Positions 9,868-22,180 of a stretch of DNA of 64,000 nucleotides are shown here, piece by piece (position 1 is the first letter of the stretch; every line of letters starts with the position of its first letter). The translations under genes were made by a program, and so were the position numbers. The stretch is taken from NCBI GenBank assembly GCA_025094145.1, contig JALLLS010000049.1, positions 1 through 64,000 on the forward strand, written 5' to 3'. The DNA comes from Spinellus fusiger (taxonomy: Eukaryota; Mucoromycota; Mucoromycetes; Mucorales; Phycomycetaceae). The notes below the pieces were generated by a model, which made no database searches, was not told the origin of the DNA, and worked only from the letters and a program-made list of their open reading frames with translations.

Positions 9868-12800
9868 TAAATAAATAAACACTAAGTTTAATAACTAAGG
9901 CCTGGCTTCATAAAGAAATTGATTGACTGTACCTCTTTTTCCAGTATTAGTATAGCAACCTTTTCTTTGGTTAGTATTATAAATGCTTTTCTTTAAATAA
10001 AAATAAAATAAAAAACATCTACCAATATTAACATACATCACTATCTGTAAGCATACACTCCTTTCATACCCGTTGATAAAGTCTTCTATAAATATTTGAC
10101 TAATAAATATATAAATTTATATAAATTCTCTATTTGATAAACTTAAATAGTTCATTGTTTTTACATCTGCCAGACTTAACCCACCATAGATTTGAAAATA
10201 TATCAAAATATTAAAGTATTAAAGTATGCATGTAAATTAAATCAACGTATGAAGTCGTTCTTAAGTAATTGCCTTATTTGACTAATGATTCCAGACAGCC
10301 GAGTCTTCAAAGGTTTTTAGGCTTGGCTGATCCTGCAGATACCTAAAATGACTAATACTAAAATTTAATTGATACAAATATCACCCAAAAAAATAGATAT
10401 CACACCAATTATCTTTATATACTATTTTCGTAAAGTATATGGATACAACTTAAGACTATATTTAATGCTTAATCATTCAACACTGGTGGCCTCAATAGAT
10501 GCATAGATAATGTATCTATGTGACAATTGTGATCACAAACTTTGGTCCCCATACTCTTGGAAATATATGCTCATGTTATAGATATAGTAATAGCATATTG
10601 TACTATACCTCATATTATGATAGCAGGTACAACAGATAAATGCATACTAATGGAGATAACACAGAGACCAATTCGGTGCAGCTTGGAAATGCTAGAGAAG
10701 AATATAGTTGCTCAAGAATTAAAAAAGTATTTTGCTTAAGATAATAGTGGAGGATATACAACTTATACATTTTTTTTCTATTCCTCAATTCTCAATTCTC
10801 AAAAGAAGGTATAATAGTATAATAGTAAGATGATCCAAGCTTAACTTACTTTCTTAGTTCTAAGATTTCTGCATAGATGTCGGCAAGGATAAAGTTAATT
10901 CCGATCTACCAAGTATGTAGTTGTGCATTTAGTCACTGAGGGCTTAGATGTAGATCTCAACTCTTTATTCAATAGATATTATTCACTTCTATCACTTATT
11001 CCTACCTATCCTTTAAACTATATTACTTCTTTGTTGATACTTTTTGGACGAAATATAATCTGAAAGTTTAATAAACTAAGCAAAAATGTTTTTGTATACA
11101 AATCGACAAAATCGGAAAAATCATCTTCATTTATGATATATAACAAGATTAATAGAAACACGGTAAAAGTATTGGTGATACCATATTCACTGTAAGCTAC
11201 TATAGAGGTCTTAACGAAGGGAAAAGTAGTAATTTTATCCACTTTTAAAACAGTGAAACAAGCTCATTATTATGATTTCCAAACTCCTGCACTCAAAGAT
11301 ATTCTGAGTTTGGAGCGGTTATGTAGTGCAAAAGCAGTGAATCAGAATATAAGCTTTTTTTGGACAATGCACAATAAAATCAACTTTTTTAGTCATTTGT
11401 GAAATATTTTAAAGTTCATAACTAGAGATGTCAATATTCTACATACAGAACCTTTTATTAGAAATGATTAAATATCAGGAGATAAAAGGTACTATCGTTA
11501 AATCTTAGCAGAAATTTATATAAACTACTTTTTACTGTAGGATTTTGTATGACTAAATGTTTATTTGTATATCCCTGTGAAATAATAATAAAGATAAATA
11601 ATGAAGCACTAAGCAGATATCTGTAAGTCATTTATATATTCACACTTTCAAACAAAATAATCTTATATTACAAAAATTACTGTGCATATGCATATTGTTT
11701 ATGATAATACTTATTATGTGTTCTTAATGGATTATAATACTAGTGCTAATTGTGATTTTATAGTAAGATTGTAAAGATAAGCACGGTTGAGTATTCATCC
11801 ATAAACAAATATCAAACTCTGGGAAGATAATAAGATAATGCATGTACTATTTTATGTTATTTGCATAGAAAAGTACAAGAATATCACAATTCTTGTTAGA
11901 TATTGAATAAGTTATATAATGCCAATTTAAAGGAACAAATGTACTGATTAGTATACTATCCGAGCAATGCATTTCAGTTGTCTATAAACAAAAAGAAAGC
12001 TTCATTGACTTTAGTTATCTAGTCTATGACACCTGAGTCTTACTCATCATCTTCATAATAACGTAATAGACTGTTTATGATATAAGAAAATAAACATAAA
12101 TAAATAAAATCACAAGTATACTATTTTTATGGGGTTCGCAGTTAGCCTCTAGTTATATTTTTTGTTTGAAACACAACCTTAAGCTGCATGAAGTTTTGGG
12201 GGATCTTCTGCTATTTTCTATAGAATCCTATGATTAAACATCATTGCGTAACAACCTTTTCTGTTAAAAAGAAACATAATTATATAGAATACAAGTTACT
12301 TATATTTTTAATATTAATATATATAATTTGTCATACTAATGACAGTATCATGTATTCTTAGAGTTCTTACTTGACAATAAGCCCTGGATTAGAGCATAAT
12401 ATCAATTGAATTTCTTAAAACCTATTTGGCAGTATGATGCTTATATGACTTCTTGTTAAGATGCTTATCATTGACTTTTAATACTATCAACTAAATAAAA
12501 CAATCCTGTTTTTGGTAGTTAGAAAAGTATTCCCTTTTTCATATTTCATAGTTAAACAAATAACTATCTCTAAAGGTTAATTTTTTTCAACATTTAACCA
12601 TAAATATAATATCATTATGTATCCATTATGAGCAGAAATCTCTGAGTTTTCTTTGGGATGATAATACACAAGACATTCTCTTTTTTTAAAAAAAAAAATA
12701 AATCCTGTGATAATTACTTAAATTATTATCATTATTATAAAAAACTGTCAATTTTAGTATCGAATTGGAGTTGTTTTATTATAACTAGAAGTATATTAAG

Positions 12801-13955
12801 AAAGACTTTGGAGACAATCATTTGCTAAGCAAATAGGGTTACCAGAGTTTTAAAGATTTCCATTTATATCTATGTCTGTGAATTTATTAGTGTCTGGACT
12901 TTATATTTAAGTAGATCGCAGGAGCTATATTTTCACAGCTTTAATGTACATATAATTCTTCATATAAGTATAGTCTAATTATATTAATTAATATACTTTA
13001 AGCTCATACATCTATATAAGGAGATATTAGTCTATAAATGTCTAACAGAAACGCAGATCAAAGTAATTGGTCTCAACTCCGACTTTCATGATCTTCACCT
13101 CTATGGCTAACCTCTTTATCTGAGAGAACATATATATTTTTATATTTTTATATTTTTATATGAGGTTATTTTTTATTTTAATCCAATTTATATTTTATGG
13201 TAGTGTCTTGAAGTAGCTTATTGAAATCAAAGATTGAAATGCTCAAGGCAAATAAGACTGAGATTTTTATTCCTCCAGATTTCAATATCTGATTAGTTGG
13301 GTACGACTTGTGGAGGAATTTTAACGGATTTATGTGATGAAAAGTGACCTTGTCATAGACACTTTCATATAAATAGTAGTTTTATGTATGCTTATTATGT
13401 CTGGGTCTAGGAAGTTTTAAATCTGAATGCATGACAAATAATGTTGAGTCTTTTTTCATATAAATGAAACACTCTATTAGCAGTTTTTTTATTAGTTTCA
13501 ATACATGTTTAAGATTCTTCCTTAATGTTTTATAATGTTAGGAGCTCTCTTTATCTTAAGTTGAGTAAGAATATTTGATTATCAAGAACATATATTTACT
13601 ATTGACTCATCTATATTCTTATAATGTATGTAAACTATTGTTGACTCAATTTGAATGTTACTAACAACATTATAAGATAGAGAATTGTGCTATTTTATTT
13701 GAATCATAGCATCAATATACCTATACTTTTTGGTGATCTTATCCAACACCTGTCAAGATTCATAGCTTATTTGGAACATGAGGTTAATACAGATATCCAT
13801 ACTTGATACATTTATACCACCACTCTATCAATTTTAAGTGACTTAAGCTTTGTAGTGTGTATTAGGTGATGTCATATTTACTTGTTTTATTAATCAAAAT
13901 TGCATATTATCAATAGAAATACATATATTACAGGGTGGGTTATAAGAGGCATAAA
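9868..13955. other. 4.1 kb gene-free AT-rich region
   Basis: No convincing exon, transposase block or RNA gene seen on either strand. Open frames here are 65-75 residues with no recognisable motif. A T7-A10 tract lies near 12680 and a repeated TTTTTATAT run near 13140. A weak AATCAACTTTTTT stretch near 11380 resembles the Tc1-A terminal region but lacks a partner end. Confidence 0.5.
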
Positions 13956-14918
13956 TTATTGCATAAGAAATAAACTGTGAGAAAAGTCGAGAGGAGCTTC
14001 TATATCTGTTAGCATAAGTGATGGAAGATCGGGATCAAAGTAGAATGATTGTTCTATCGTGTAATTGATGACAGGTGTGGGATAGACAAAAATGTTCTTG
14101 GTACTTGGTGTTTTGGATATGTCACCGTATTGTGTAGTAGGTGTTGTTGGGAGAGGCGAGAGGGGAGGAGTATTAGGGGAACGAGGAGATTTAAAGGCAT
14201 CTCTAGATACTGGCTCCATAAACAGAATAGGTTGATTACAATATACATTGGATATCGATTTATGCACTTTTACAGGTACTTTTTTTCGGTCCTGCTTTGC
14301 GCAAATCTGATTCCATCGTGTTCGACATTGTCGTTGTGTTCGACTTGGTATTAATCCAGCAACTCTAATCCAGCAACATCCGAATCTAGCTACGGCCATT
14401 TGAAGTTTATCATCTTCATCGGCTTGCCAACGACCTTTTCGCACTGCAGGATCAAGAGCTTCTGTCCAACGTGCCTGGCATTGAATACCAGTACGATGTG
14501 GAATATCCAATGCAATACGACTCCATGGTAGACTAGAGGGTTGTTTGGTGCCATCTGATAAATAATTGTTCACGGCAGATAAAAGTACACTGTCTTCTTC
14601 TTTAGACCATCGTCCTTTATGTACATTTGGGCTAATGATTTTTTCAATGAGTTAAATATGCATAAAGAATGATATTGATATTAAAACTTACTTTAGGGCT
14701 CCAAGCCATCGCGTAGAACATTGTACTGGAGTTCTTCCAGGTATCAATTTCGAAATAGCTGTCCAGCGATGTGTTCCATATTTTTCTATGGCTCGGCTTA
14801 AAAGATGATCTTCTGCGGCTGTCCAGCGACAATAAAACTGCTGGCTACCGTCTTGTTTGAATACAGAGAAGGCGTCTTGGTTATGCAATGTTGTTTTTTC
14901 TTTTCTTAATGCTGACAT
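13956..14918 (-). CDS. R1R2R3-type Myb DNA-binding protein
   Basis: Two exons (14918-14692 and 14631-13956) joined across a 60-nt GT-AG intron give 300 residues. Three Myb/SANT repeats lie in tandem. R1, about residues 30-77: RWTAAEDHLLSRAIEKYG, then IPGRTPVQCSTRWLGAL. R2, about 81-137: GRWSKEEDSVLLSAV, then IPHRTGIQCQARWTEAL. R3, about 138-185: GRWQADEDDKLQMAVARFG, then IPSRTQRQCRTRWNQI. The tryptophans and the recognition-helix RT-QC-RW core are kept in all three, so a sequence-specific nuclear DNA-binding protein is expected. The tail (about 115 residues) is rich in Ser/Pro/Thr (PNTPPLSPLPTTPTT) and ends in a hydrophobic-acidic segment (PSLMLTDIEAPLDFSHS), plausibly an activation region. 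The orthologue in other fungi cannot be named from this. Confidence 0.9.
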
Positions 14919-17798
14919 ACTGGTGATAGTATTTCGATTAAATTTTTCGAGTGTAGAAATTAATGAAAGATATCACACATTGACGGCGATGAATTTCCAT
15001 CATTATATATACTATACGCCGTCTAGTGACTTTCAAGGTAAGCAGGGTAGGCCGAGAATAGAGTATTTTACGCGGGGAATGTCGGAATAAAAGTTGGATA
15101 GATCTAAAGGCGTAATGACTATATGATTGGTTCAATTATTTGAAGTAGAAGGCGGTGTATTTAAATCCAAAAGACCGCTTAAGGGTTTACAATCTAGATG
15201 TAACAGAAAGTTGTTTTTGGTAATTTCACCCCGTATAACACTCCAAAAACTATCGTTCTGTATTTTGTTTAGTCTGGCCTCATATTTACTAGAGAACGGG
15301 GTAGACAGATCGTGAATCTAAATCTAATCTTCACTTCTCTCGCATGCTTGTCAAACATAGGTGTTTTTCAAGGTTGTTTATCAAAATAAATGCTATTGGC
15401 TAATAAATATATAGTTTTTGCTCATGATAATATCTGAAAGAAATTTAAATAACACTTTAGAAAATAAATGCCCGGAAAACGATTCAATAAATCCGAAATA
15501 TCAAATAAACCCTGTTGATTTAAAATTACGTGATGTTCAGTAAAGTGTTGAATTGTGCATGTGAGAAGTACAAAAAATACACAACATAGGCATTGTATGA
15601 AGGCAGATGTACACTCTAATGTTACTAATCCTGAATTTGAAACCCTAAGCTCTACTCACTGACTGTCTAACATTGCATCAGCCAATCTAACAAAAAATAT
15701 ATTCAACAGGTTGACAGCTTATTAACATTGAATATGATATAGTAGAATGATCTTATCAAAGCGGAGGATTATATTAATTTTTTTACTACAGATCATGGCC
15801 TTTGTTCTTTTCTGTTCTTTATGTAATACACTCTATTGTCTCTCATATCAAAATCGGTTAATTTGGGGGTGAGTAAAGGGTAAGTTGGAAGTTGAGGTTG
15901 GGATGTGAGTTCTTTATGTTCCGATGATGATTATTGGATTAATATGTTACAATAGGCCTGTTATTTTTATTGTCAGTTTCTATCTACATGAATGCCAAGA
16001 GTCTACAGTATAGTGTATGAACGTGCAAGTACTCTTATATTTTAGAATTGATTTATAATTGCTCTAAAATTAGTATATTGAATTATCTGTTACTTAAAGC
16101 TTATTATTACCATAGAGCTAACATTATATCCTATTTAGTCTGGATATTGTGAGATGTTTAAAATCAAAAGTAATTTGAGTGTTTGTATCTGGCCGAAGGG
16201 TAGTAGAACACATGGCATATACACATGTTGATGTATCGTAATTACTCTCCGACAAATAGGTATAGGCATCACATTAGCTCATTTCAACGTTATTTTTCAT
16301 TTCCCTGAAGTAAATATGGATTATATTTTCACACTAAAATTTGCTGTGTAAATTCTCTTTCTTCTTTTTCCTTAAGTGGAATAAATTCTTTAAATGTTAT
16401 ACGAAACAGTGCACGTTCACACACACCAAAGAAACTAAAGAAATGCCAAGAAGAACTCCCTCCAACTAGAATCCCTCATCTTTCTTATAGCTATACTTTC
16501 CACTATTTATGAGGTATTTTTTTTATGAAAAATATGTTTGCTCTTTGACTAGACACTAGTAAAGGAAAAAGTGTTACTCTCTTGATAATAGTTCTTTGTC
16601 TCTTGCCTTTTTCACAAAAGTACACAATCCTCTTGCGTTAGTATAACATGAGATTAAAACTCTCACCAATTATGTAAAATAACTCTAGTATCCAGATCTC
16701 TAACTGAATCATGACTTTCTGCTGTATTTAGTCACACTTACAGCTAGACAAATTAATGGCTTAGTGATAAACTTCTTTAAGCCACCTACTAGCGAGGATT
16801 CTACTTTTAAGTTTTGTGATCAAATCTTCTATAATTTAGACCAAGTTAATTTTCTACATGCAAGTGTATAGAATTTGATTAAAAGTGGTACCAGATTTGT
16901 GCTATACGTAATTGTGCTTCAAAAGGTTGATATTGCATAAGTAACTCATGAGTTAAACAACAAAGACTTCTTTCACAAATCGTTAATGTCTAATTACAGT
17001 AAATCAAACATTTATGAACCAATATAACTTTATACCAGTTATCGTTAAAAATGTGTGGCATTGTTTGATAATAATATTTCCAATAATAAGATGACATTTT
17101 AAAACAAATGAGTTCATAATAAGCTTCTTTCTGGTTGGGCTCACCCAAGAGGGAGTATATAACCTATATCTATAAGCCCATGGATCAGACACCAGAAAGA
17201 TATTGGTAGTACTCTACATCGGCCAAACTCTCGTCTGTCTCCTTGCCTAAGATTAGGAGACTATCTTCACTATACCTTTTATTGACTTTAGTTCACCTAA
17301 TACGTTATAGATGATACATGTACTGACCATCGTGGATAGAAAAATATAGATACAACACTTCTGTCATACTATTAGCCCATCCCACAATATATTTAGGCTT
17401 AATTTACAAACTAAAGCTGATTTTATATTACAAATAGTGGTTTTTAAAACATTTTCATATTTATGAATATTAATATGTCTTATTAATCGCATCCAGGAAC
17501 TACTTGTTTGTAGTAAATGGGACACTTTAGAGTAAAGATATTCATATTGGAATTAAAAGTCCTAATTCAGGAACAGGCTCTTACTGATTTATTGGGCTGA
17601 GTCGACTACCGAAAATTAGCGCGAAAAGAAACCTTTATTACGTAGAAACATATTAGTTATAAATTATGGCATATCTATCAAAATAAGAAAGTATATGTAT
17701 TAAGCTAATTAGATCCATCATCAAAATAAACTACAATACTTAAAGCTATAAAAAACCATAGAATAGATTACCAAATAAACCAAAGGAAAAAAAAATTG
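14919..17798. other. 2.9 kb region without recognisable genes
   Basis: The first 400 bp hold the Myb promoter and are less AT-rich than the rest (for example ACGCGGGGAATGTCGG near 15070). No TATA element is obvious. The remainder shows only short frames without motifs. Confidence 0.45.
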
Positions 17799-18408
17799 GT
17801 ACCACTTCAAATCTCAGACAATTTTTTTTTTTAAAATTTCATACTTCTCTTTCATACTGCTGTTACTCGATGAATTCGTTGAATATAAGCTACAGACTTT
17901 CTATAAATGAAGAAATAAGTATTCACAAGTCAGCTGATATATTTATTTCAAAAACATTAAGTGGGATGTAAATGGGGGGTTAGCCTAGCTACCAAACAGT
18001 GATTCTTTATATTACCTCGATACTTTTTTTTGTATATTTGATACTCTGTTGATTTATTAGTAATGACAATTGAGATGATCTTAAAATAAAATAAAAATAT
18101 TAATAGTATTTTCTGAAGAAATGAACTCTATAAATAGGAGTTTTATGAAATGTTAGCAACTTGAATGTAAAGTATGAAAGATAATTAGAGGTAATATAAA
18201 GAATCACTGTTTGGTAGCTAGGCTAACCCCCCATTTACATCCCACTTAATGTTTTTGAAATAAATATATCAGCTGACTTGTGAATACTTATTTCTTCATT
18301 TATAGAAAGTCTGTAGCTTATATTCAACGAATTCATCGAGTAACAGCAGTATGAAAGAGAAGTATGAAATTTTAAAAAAAAAAAATTGTCTGAGATTTGA
18401 AGTGGTAC
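17799..18408. repeat. Long hairpin: two 220-bp inverted arms around a 169-bp spacer
   Basis: The left arm is 17799-18018 and the right arm 18188-18408. They are reverse complements along their full length, apparently identical apart from the length of one T/A run. The arms start GTACCACTTCAAATCTC and end at ATATTACCTC; the spacer is AT-rich without an ORF. A transcript across this locus would fold into a long double-stranded stem. No TA flank, transposase or terminal motif shared with the other elements was found. It could be a MITE-like foldback element, a recent inverted duplication or an siRNA-producing locus. Confidence 0.92.
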
Positions 18409-21400
18409 TAATTTTTCTAGTATGTTTGTATCTTGTGTCAGGAGAAATAATTATTTGTTTAGACACAAAGTGACACAAAGTAAAGATGTATTCAGGATTT
18501 TTTTGCTCGGAGGAAGTTAAAATACCATTGACAAGCATGTTTAGTGTATTTTAGTATGTAATATATTTGTACATAATAATATTATTCACCTATTGAATAC
18601 ATCTATAAACATCACACCAGTTGAAGATCTGTGGATTAAAATAACTACTCTTTTTCTATAATATATTTAAAATATAAGTAATACAGATAAAAAAGGAAGA
18701 TAAAAAAATGGCATAGGAAAGATCAGAAAGTGTTATAGAATTAAAAAGGAAACTTACTGAAAGGGTTTAGAAAAGTTATGGAAGAAGAAATATGCAATAA
18801 GAAAAAGACTATACCCAGAAGACTACGATGCTAAAAAAAGTTAGCCACGGATACCAAATATTTAGAAAAAGAACTTTCATAAACCCGTGTAGCTATAGAG
18901 AAAATTATAAAGCATAATACTAATGATTTAAGATGCAAATAAATCATAACTTCGAAAAAGAAAGAGGGCTTGGATTTGTGAAATGATTCAGAGAAGAGAT
19001 TGAACACTCTATAGTTATCTTTGCAATACCATTAAATAGACTCCCGAATAATATCAATAGGTATTTTAGTAGCCAATGATTAATCTAATACTGATATATG
19101 TTTTTTGATCAGGCATTGATAGTGATACAAATAAACTAGAGGGTGAATTATGTTTATTTGGGACATTCAGTAGTAGGGGAATGCAAAAAAAATCGCCTTA
19201 CTATCCACATGAAATTTTTTATGACTTTGGGGTAGATGATTCAAGAAACTTATAGTTTTCCCACTCAGTATAATTCACATCTTATTTATTCTGTAGTTCA
19301 TGCTAAATAAGTACCACTAATTGAACCTATTGATTTTGTATGGTGTCCTTGGATCTTTTTTAGTAAACTTCAGTGAGCCTTTAATGTTTTTTACGTTAAA
19401 TAAGTCACCATAACTAACCGGACTCCGATACTCTGAATAACTACCATACAAATAAATAAATAAAAGGTAAAAAAATCAAGCTGGGCAGATCCAAGTATCT
19501 TCATTTTTCTTTTATCATTCTTCAAAAATGAAGAACAAAACCACTATTATATAATTTATTTTCCTATTGCCTTATGCCATAAGAATAGAGGAGTAGGCTT
19601 TATAGTTATTCTTTCATCTTGCTAAGTAATTCTGTGCTTCAAATAAACAAATGGCCAATCTTTTCTTTCAATGAATTTCAAGCCTAATTCTTTTGTGCCA
19701 ACCCCAGTCATCAAGAATAGTATGCTTATATCCTATTTTGAATGCATAATATGCCATCACAATTCGTGACACACTAAGGTTATATGTAGTTGATAAATAT
19801 AAAGTTTAAAATGTCGTAACTTCATTTCTGAGATGCTAGGTTTTAATGGATTTGGCACAAAAAATACAGTCAGAAATTAATCTTACAAAGGTTTTACCTT
19901 CCGACTAAGGTCTTGTCTAAATAATATAGCTTTATTTGCCTTTCTCCCTCTATTACTGTTATCAGTTTATAAACAGTGACTGTCTTAGTTGATGTCCATA
20001 ATAATAACACTAATAATAGTAGTAATATCCAGTAAGTCTATTGAAAATAAAAGAAAACGTTTGACAATTTTATTCGCAATTTTATTGTACACAAAACAAA
20101 TATAGAGCACCAAGTAAACCAAAATTGCTACTATATGGAGCATAGGTAACACAGCTCTTTGTGATATACTAAAAAAATATTCAGAAAAATTAGATACTCA
20201 TGAAACAAAGAATCAAAACTTATCCTTGACAAAAGATACAGAAAAAAGCTCTGTAAGATGCCTTACAGTGTGTTTTAAAATGAATATAAGACAATGTATG
20301 CCAATTACAAGAGAATAGTCACTCCAGTCTTAAGACATACGCTTATAAAGAAGTTGAAGAACCAAAAATTTCAGCCAATTAATTTGAGGTCCACAAAAAA
20401 GTTTGGAACTACTATTTCGAGGCTACAAACTTTATTCTATTGTGAAAGCACGGGCAGAAAAATATGCAGTGATAGGCCACGTTTATTTTACCAGATGTTT
20501 TGGTAGCTTGAAAAGGGTATTTTGTCATGCCCTATATCCTGCCTCCATATTGAGTAAATTGATAGGTCGTTGATTTTTCAGGAAAGTTGACTGAGTACTT
20601 TAGTGGTTACAAAATAGATGGGGAAGACATCGGCCTAATGATTAAGTGCTTCCATAAATCCCTCCCCTCAAATCAATTGAACACAATTAGGATACATTGA
20701 ACAGATATTTTACAGTCCCTACTTCTTTATTATTAATAGAGATGAGGACTGCCTCATTATTGAATTGAGAGAATATCTTCATCGACGTTACAAACAATCC
20801 CATTTCAAATGTGTCTCTGAGATTTAAAGCCATGGTGGAGATCAAAGGTATAAGTAACAAATATTATGCATTTGAACCAAATAAACTTTTATTTACTATT
20901 TTGACACTTTTGTATATCTTTTTGTTTATTTATTTTTTTAAAAATAAACTTTTACCGACTCTATTAAACGTGTTTTAATCATTAAGAAAATTTAAAGCGG
21001 TTTTTCTTTAATAATAATAAAATGTATATTTGAAGCTTGATAGCTTTTTAGAATTCTTTATGAAACCGTTTATAGCACAAGATAATGTCTTGTAACTAAA
21101 TTAATCTATTAAAGAACTAGCATATTTCTTTCACTAGTGGATATATCTATAACATTTTTCTTAACTAATACATCCAGTATTTATCAATTTTAAAGTTCGT
21201 TCATAAATACATATTCGCCAAGAGGGCTAGTGGGAAGGGGAAATATACCAATGCCGAGACTTGTGCTATTGTTGTACATATGTCTGTCTTAGCTAATGGA
21301 CTCGATACTGACATTTCTTGAATGATCATCTTATTATCTTCCAATATGCGTAAGTTAACAAGGCGTTGTTTTAAGACCGATTCTGTTAAAAATATCTAAG

Positions 21401-21589
21401 ACTTGGCGCAAAAAGGCTTAGAATGAATATATCTAAGAAGAGGTAAAGAAAACCCAGAGAGATAGTTACTAGCCCAAGCCTATACTCATTGAGATTATAT
21501 TAACTATTAATAATTTTCTTATAGAAAGAGATAGTTATGCAACCCAATTGAAAAGTTTAAATCGACAAAAATGCAAGTAGAAGTAAGGC
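18409..21589. other. 3.2 kb gene-free region
   Basis: Only short frames without recognisable motifs were found (for example 20294-20506, 70 residues, basic). Nothing supports a gene or RNA. Confidence 0.45.
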
Positions 21590-22180
21590 TTATGAGTCTA
21601 AATAAACACCTCAATTGAACACATGAGCAATGGTACCCTTTCAAGTTGATAACTCTAATGTTGAATTTCTAACTTGTAAATTTCAAGTACTATCTTTGTA
21701 TTGCATAAACACAGTGTAAGACTTCTGTCAGAGTACTACACCCTTACAAAGAGATTAGATAGTGGTGGGTGGTAGTACTAATAATATATGTATTGCAAAG
21801 ATTAATGGCCTTCAAAAACACATTTGTGAATTGATATGATTCTTAGTGCTAGTTAGTAGCATATAATTGAATTGAAGAGATTGAGATGTATAAAAAAAAA
21901 CATTGGAACATTACCCTATTGGTCAATATGACACTCAGATTTAGATCCAATTAAGCATACTTAAGTCTAATTGAGATAAATGATCAAAAAGAAAAGATCT
22001 TCATATGAGTAAAAAATAACTGAGAACATCTTGGCGTTAAAATAGAGAAAAATATGTCTTTGTATTTTACTAAATTATTCATTGTCAAAATAGGGTGGAA
22101 ATGCTAAGATATGATTGATTCCAAGCTGATCACACAAGTCATCAATATTTTTAAATAGAAGTTTGTCTTTGATCACCGAA
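21590..22180 (+). pseudogene. Fossil Tc1-type transposase fragments
   Basis: Highly decayed plus-strand pieces read RLMSLNKHLN followed by a stop and THEQWYP near 21590-21640. They resemble the helix before the WSDE motif in Tc1 transposases. About 300 bp on, PYWSI, a stop and HSDLDPIKHT near 21910-21955 match the PQSPDLNPIEH block with the third acidic residue changed to Lys. A CCCGACAAATGTA string at 22407 resembles the Tc1-B inverted-repeat end and may mark the old right border. Confidence 0.45.

Noticed and set aside
10542..10739. 65-codon frame in the gene-free region
   Set aside because: No motif, no codon bias, surrounded by stop-rich DNA.
11280..11460. Possible decayed Tc1-A terminus (AATCAACTTTTTT)
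   Set aside because: Only a short AT-rich match, no TA-flanked partner end or transposase block.
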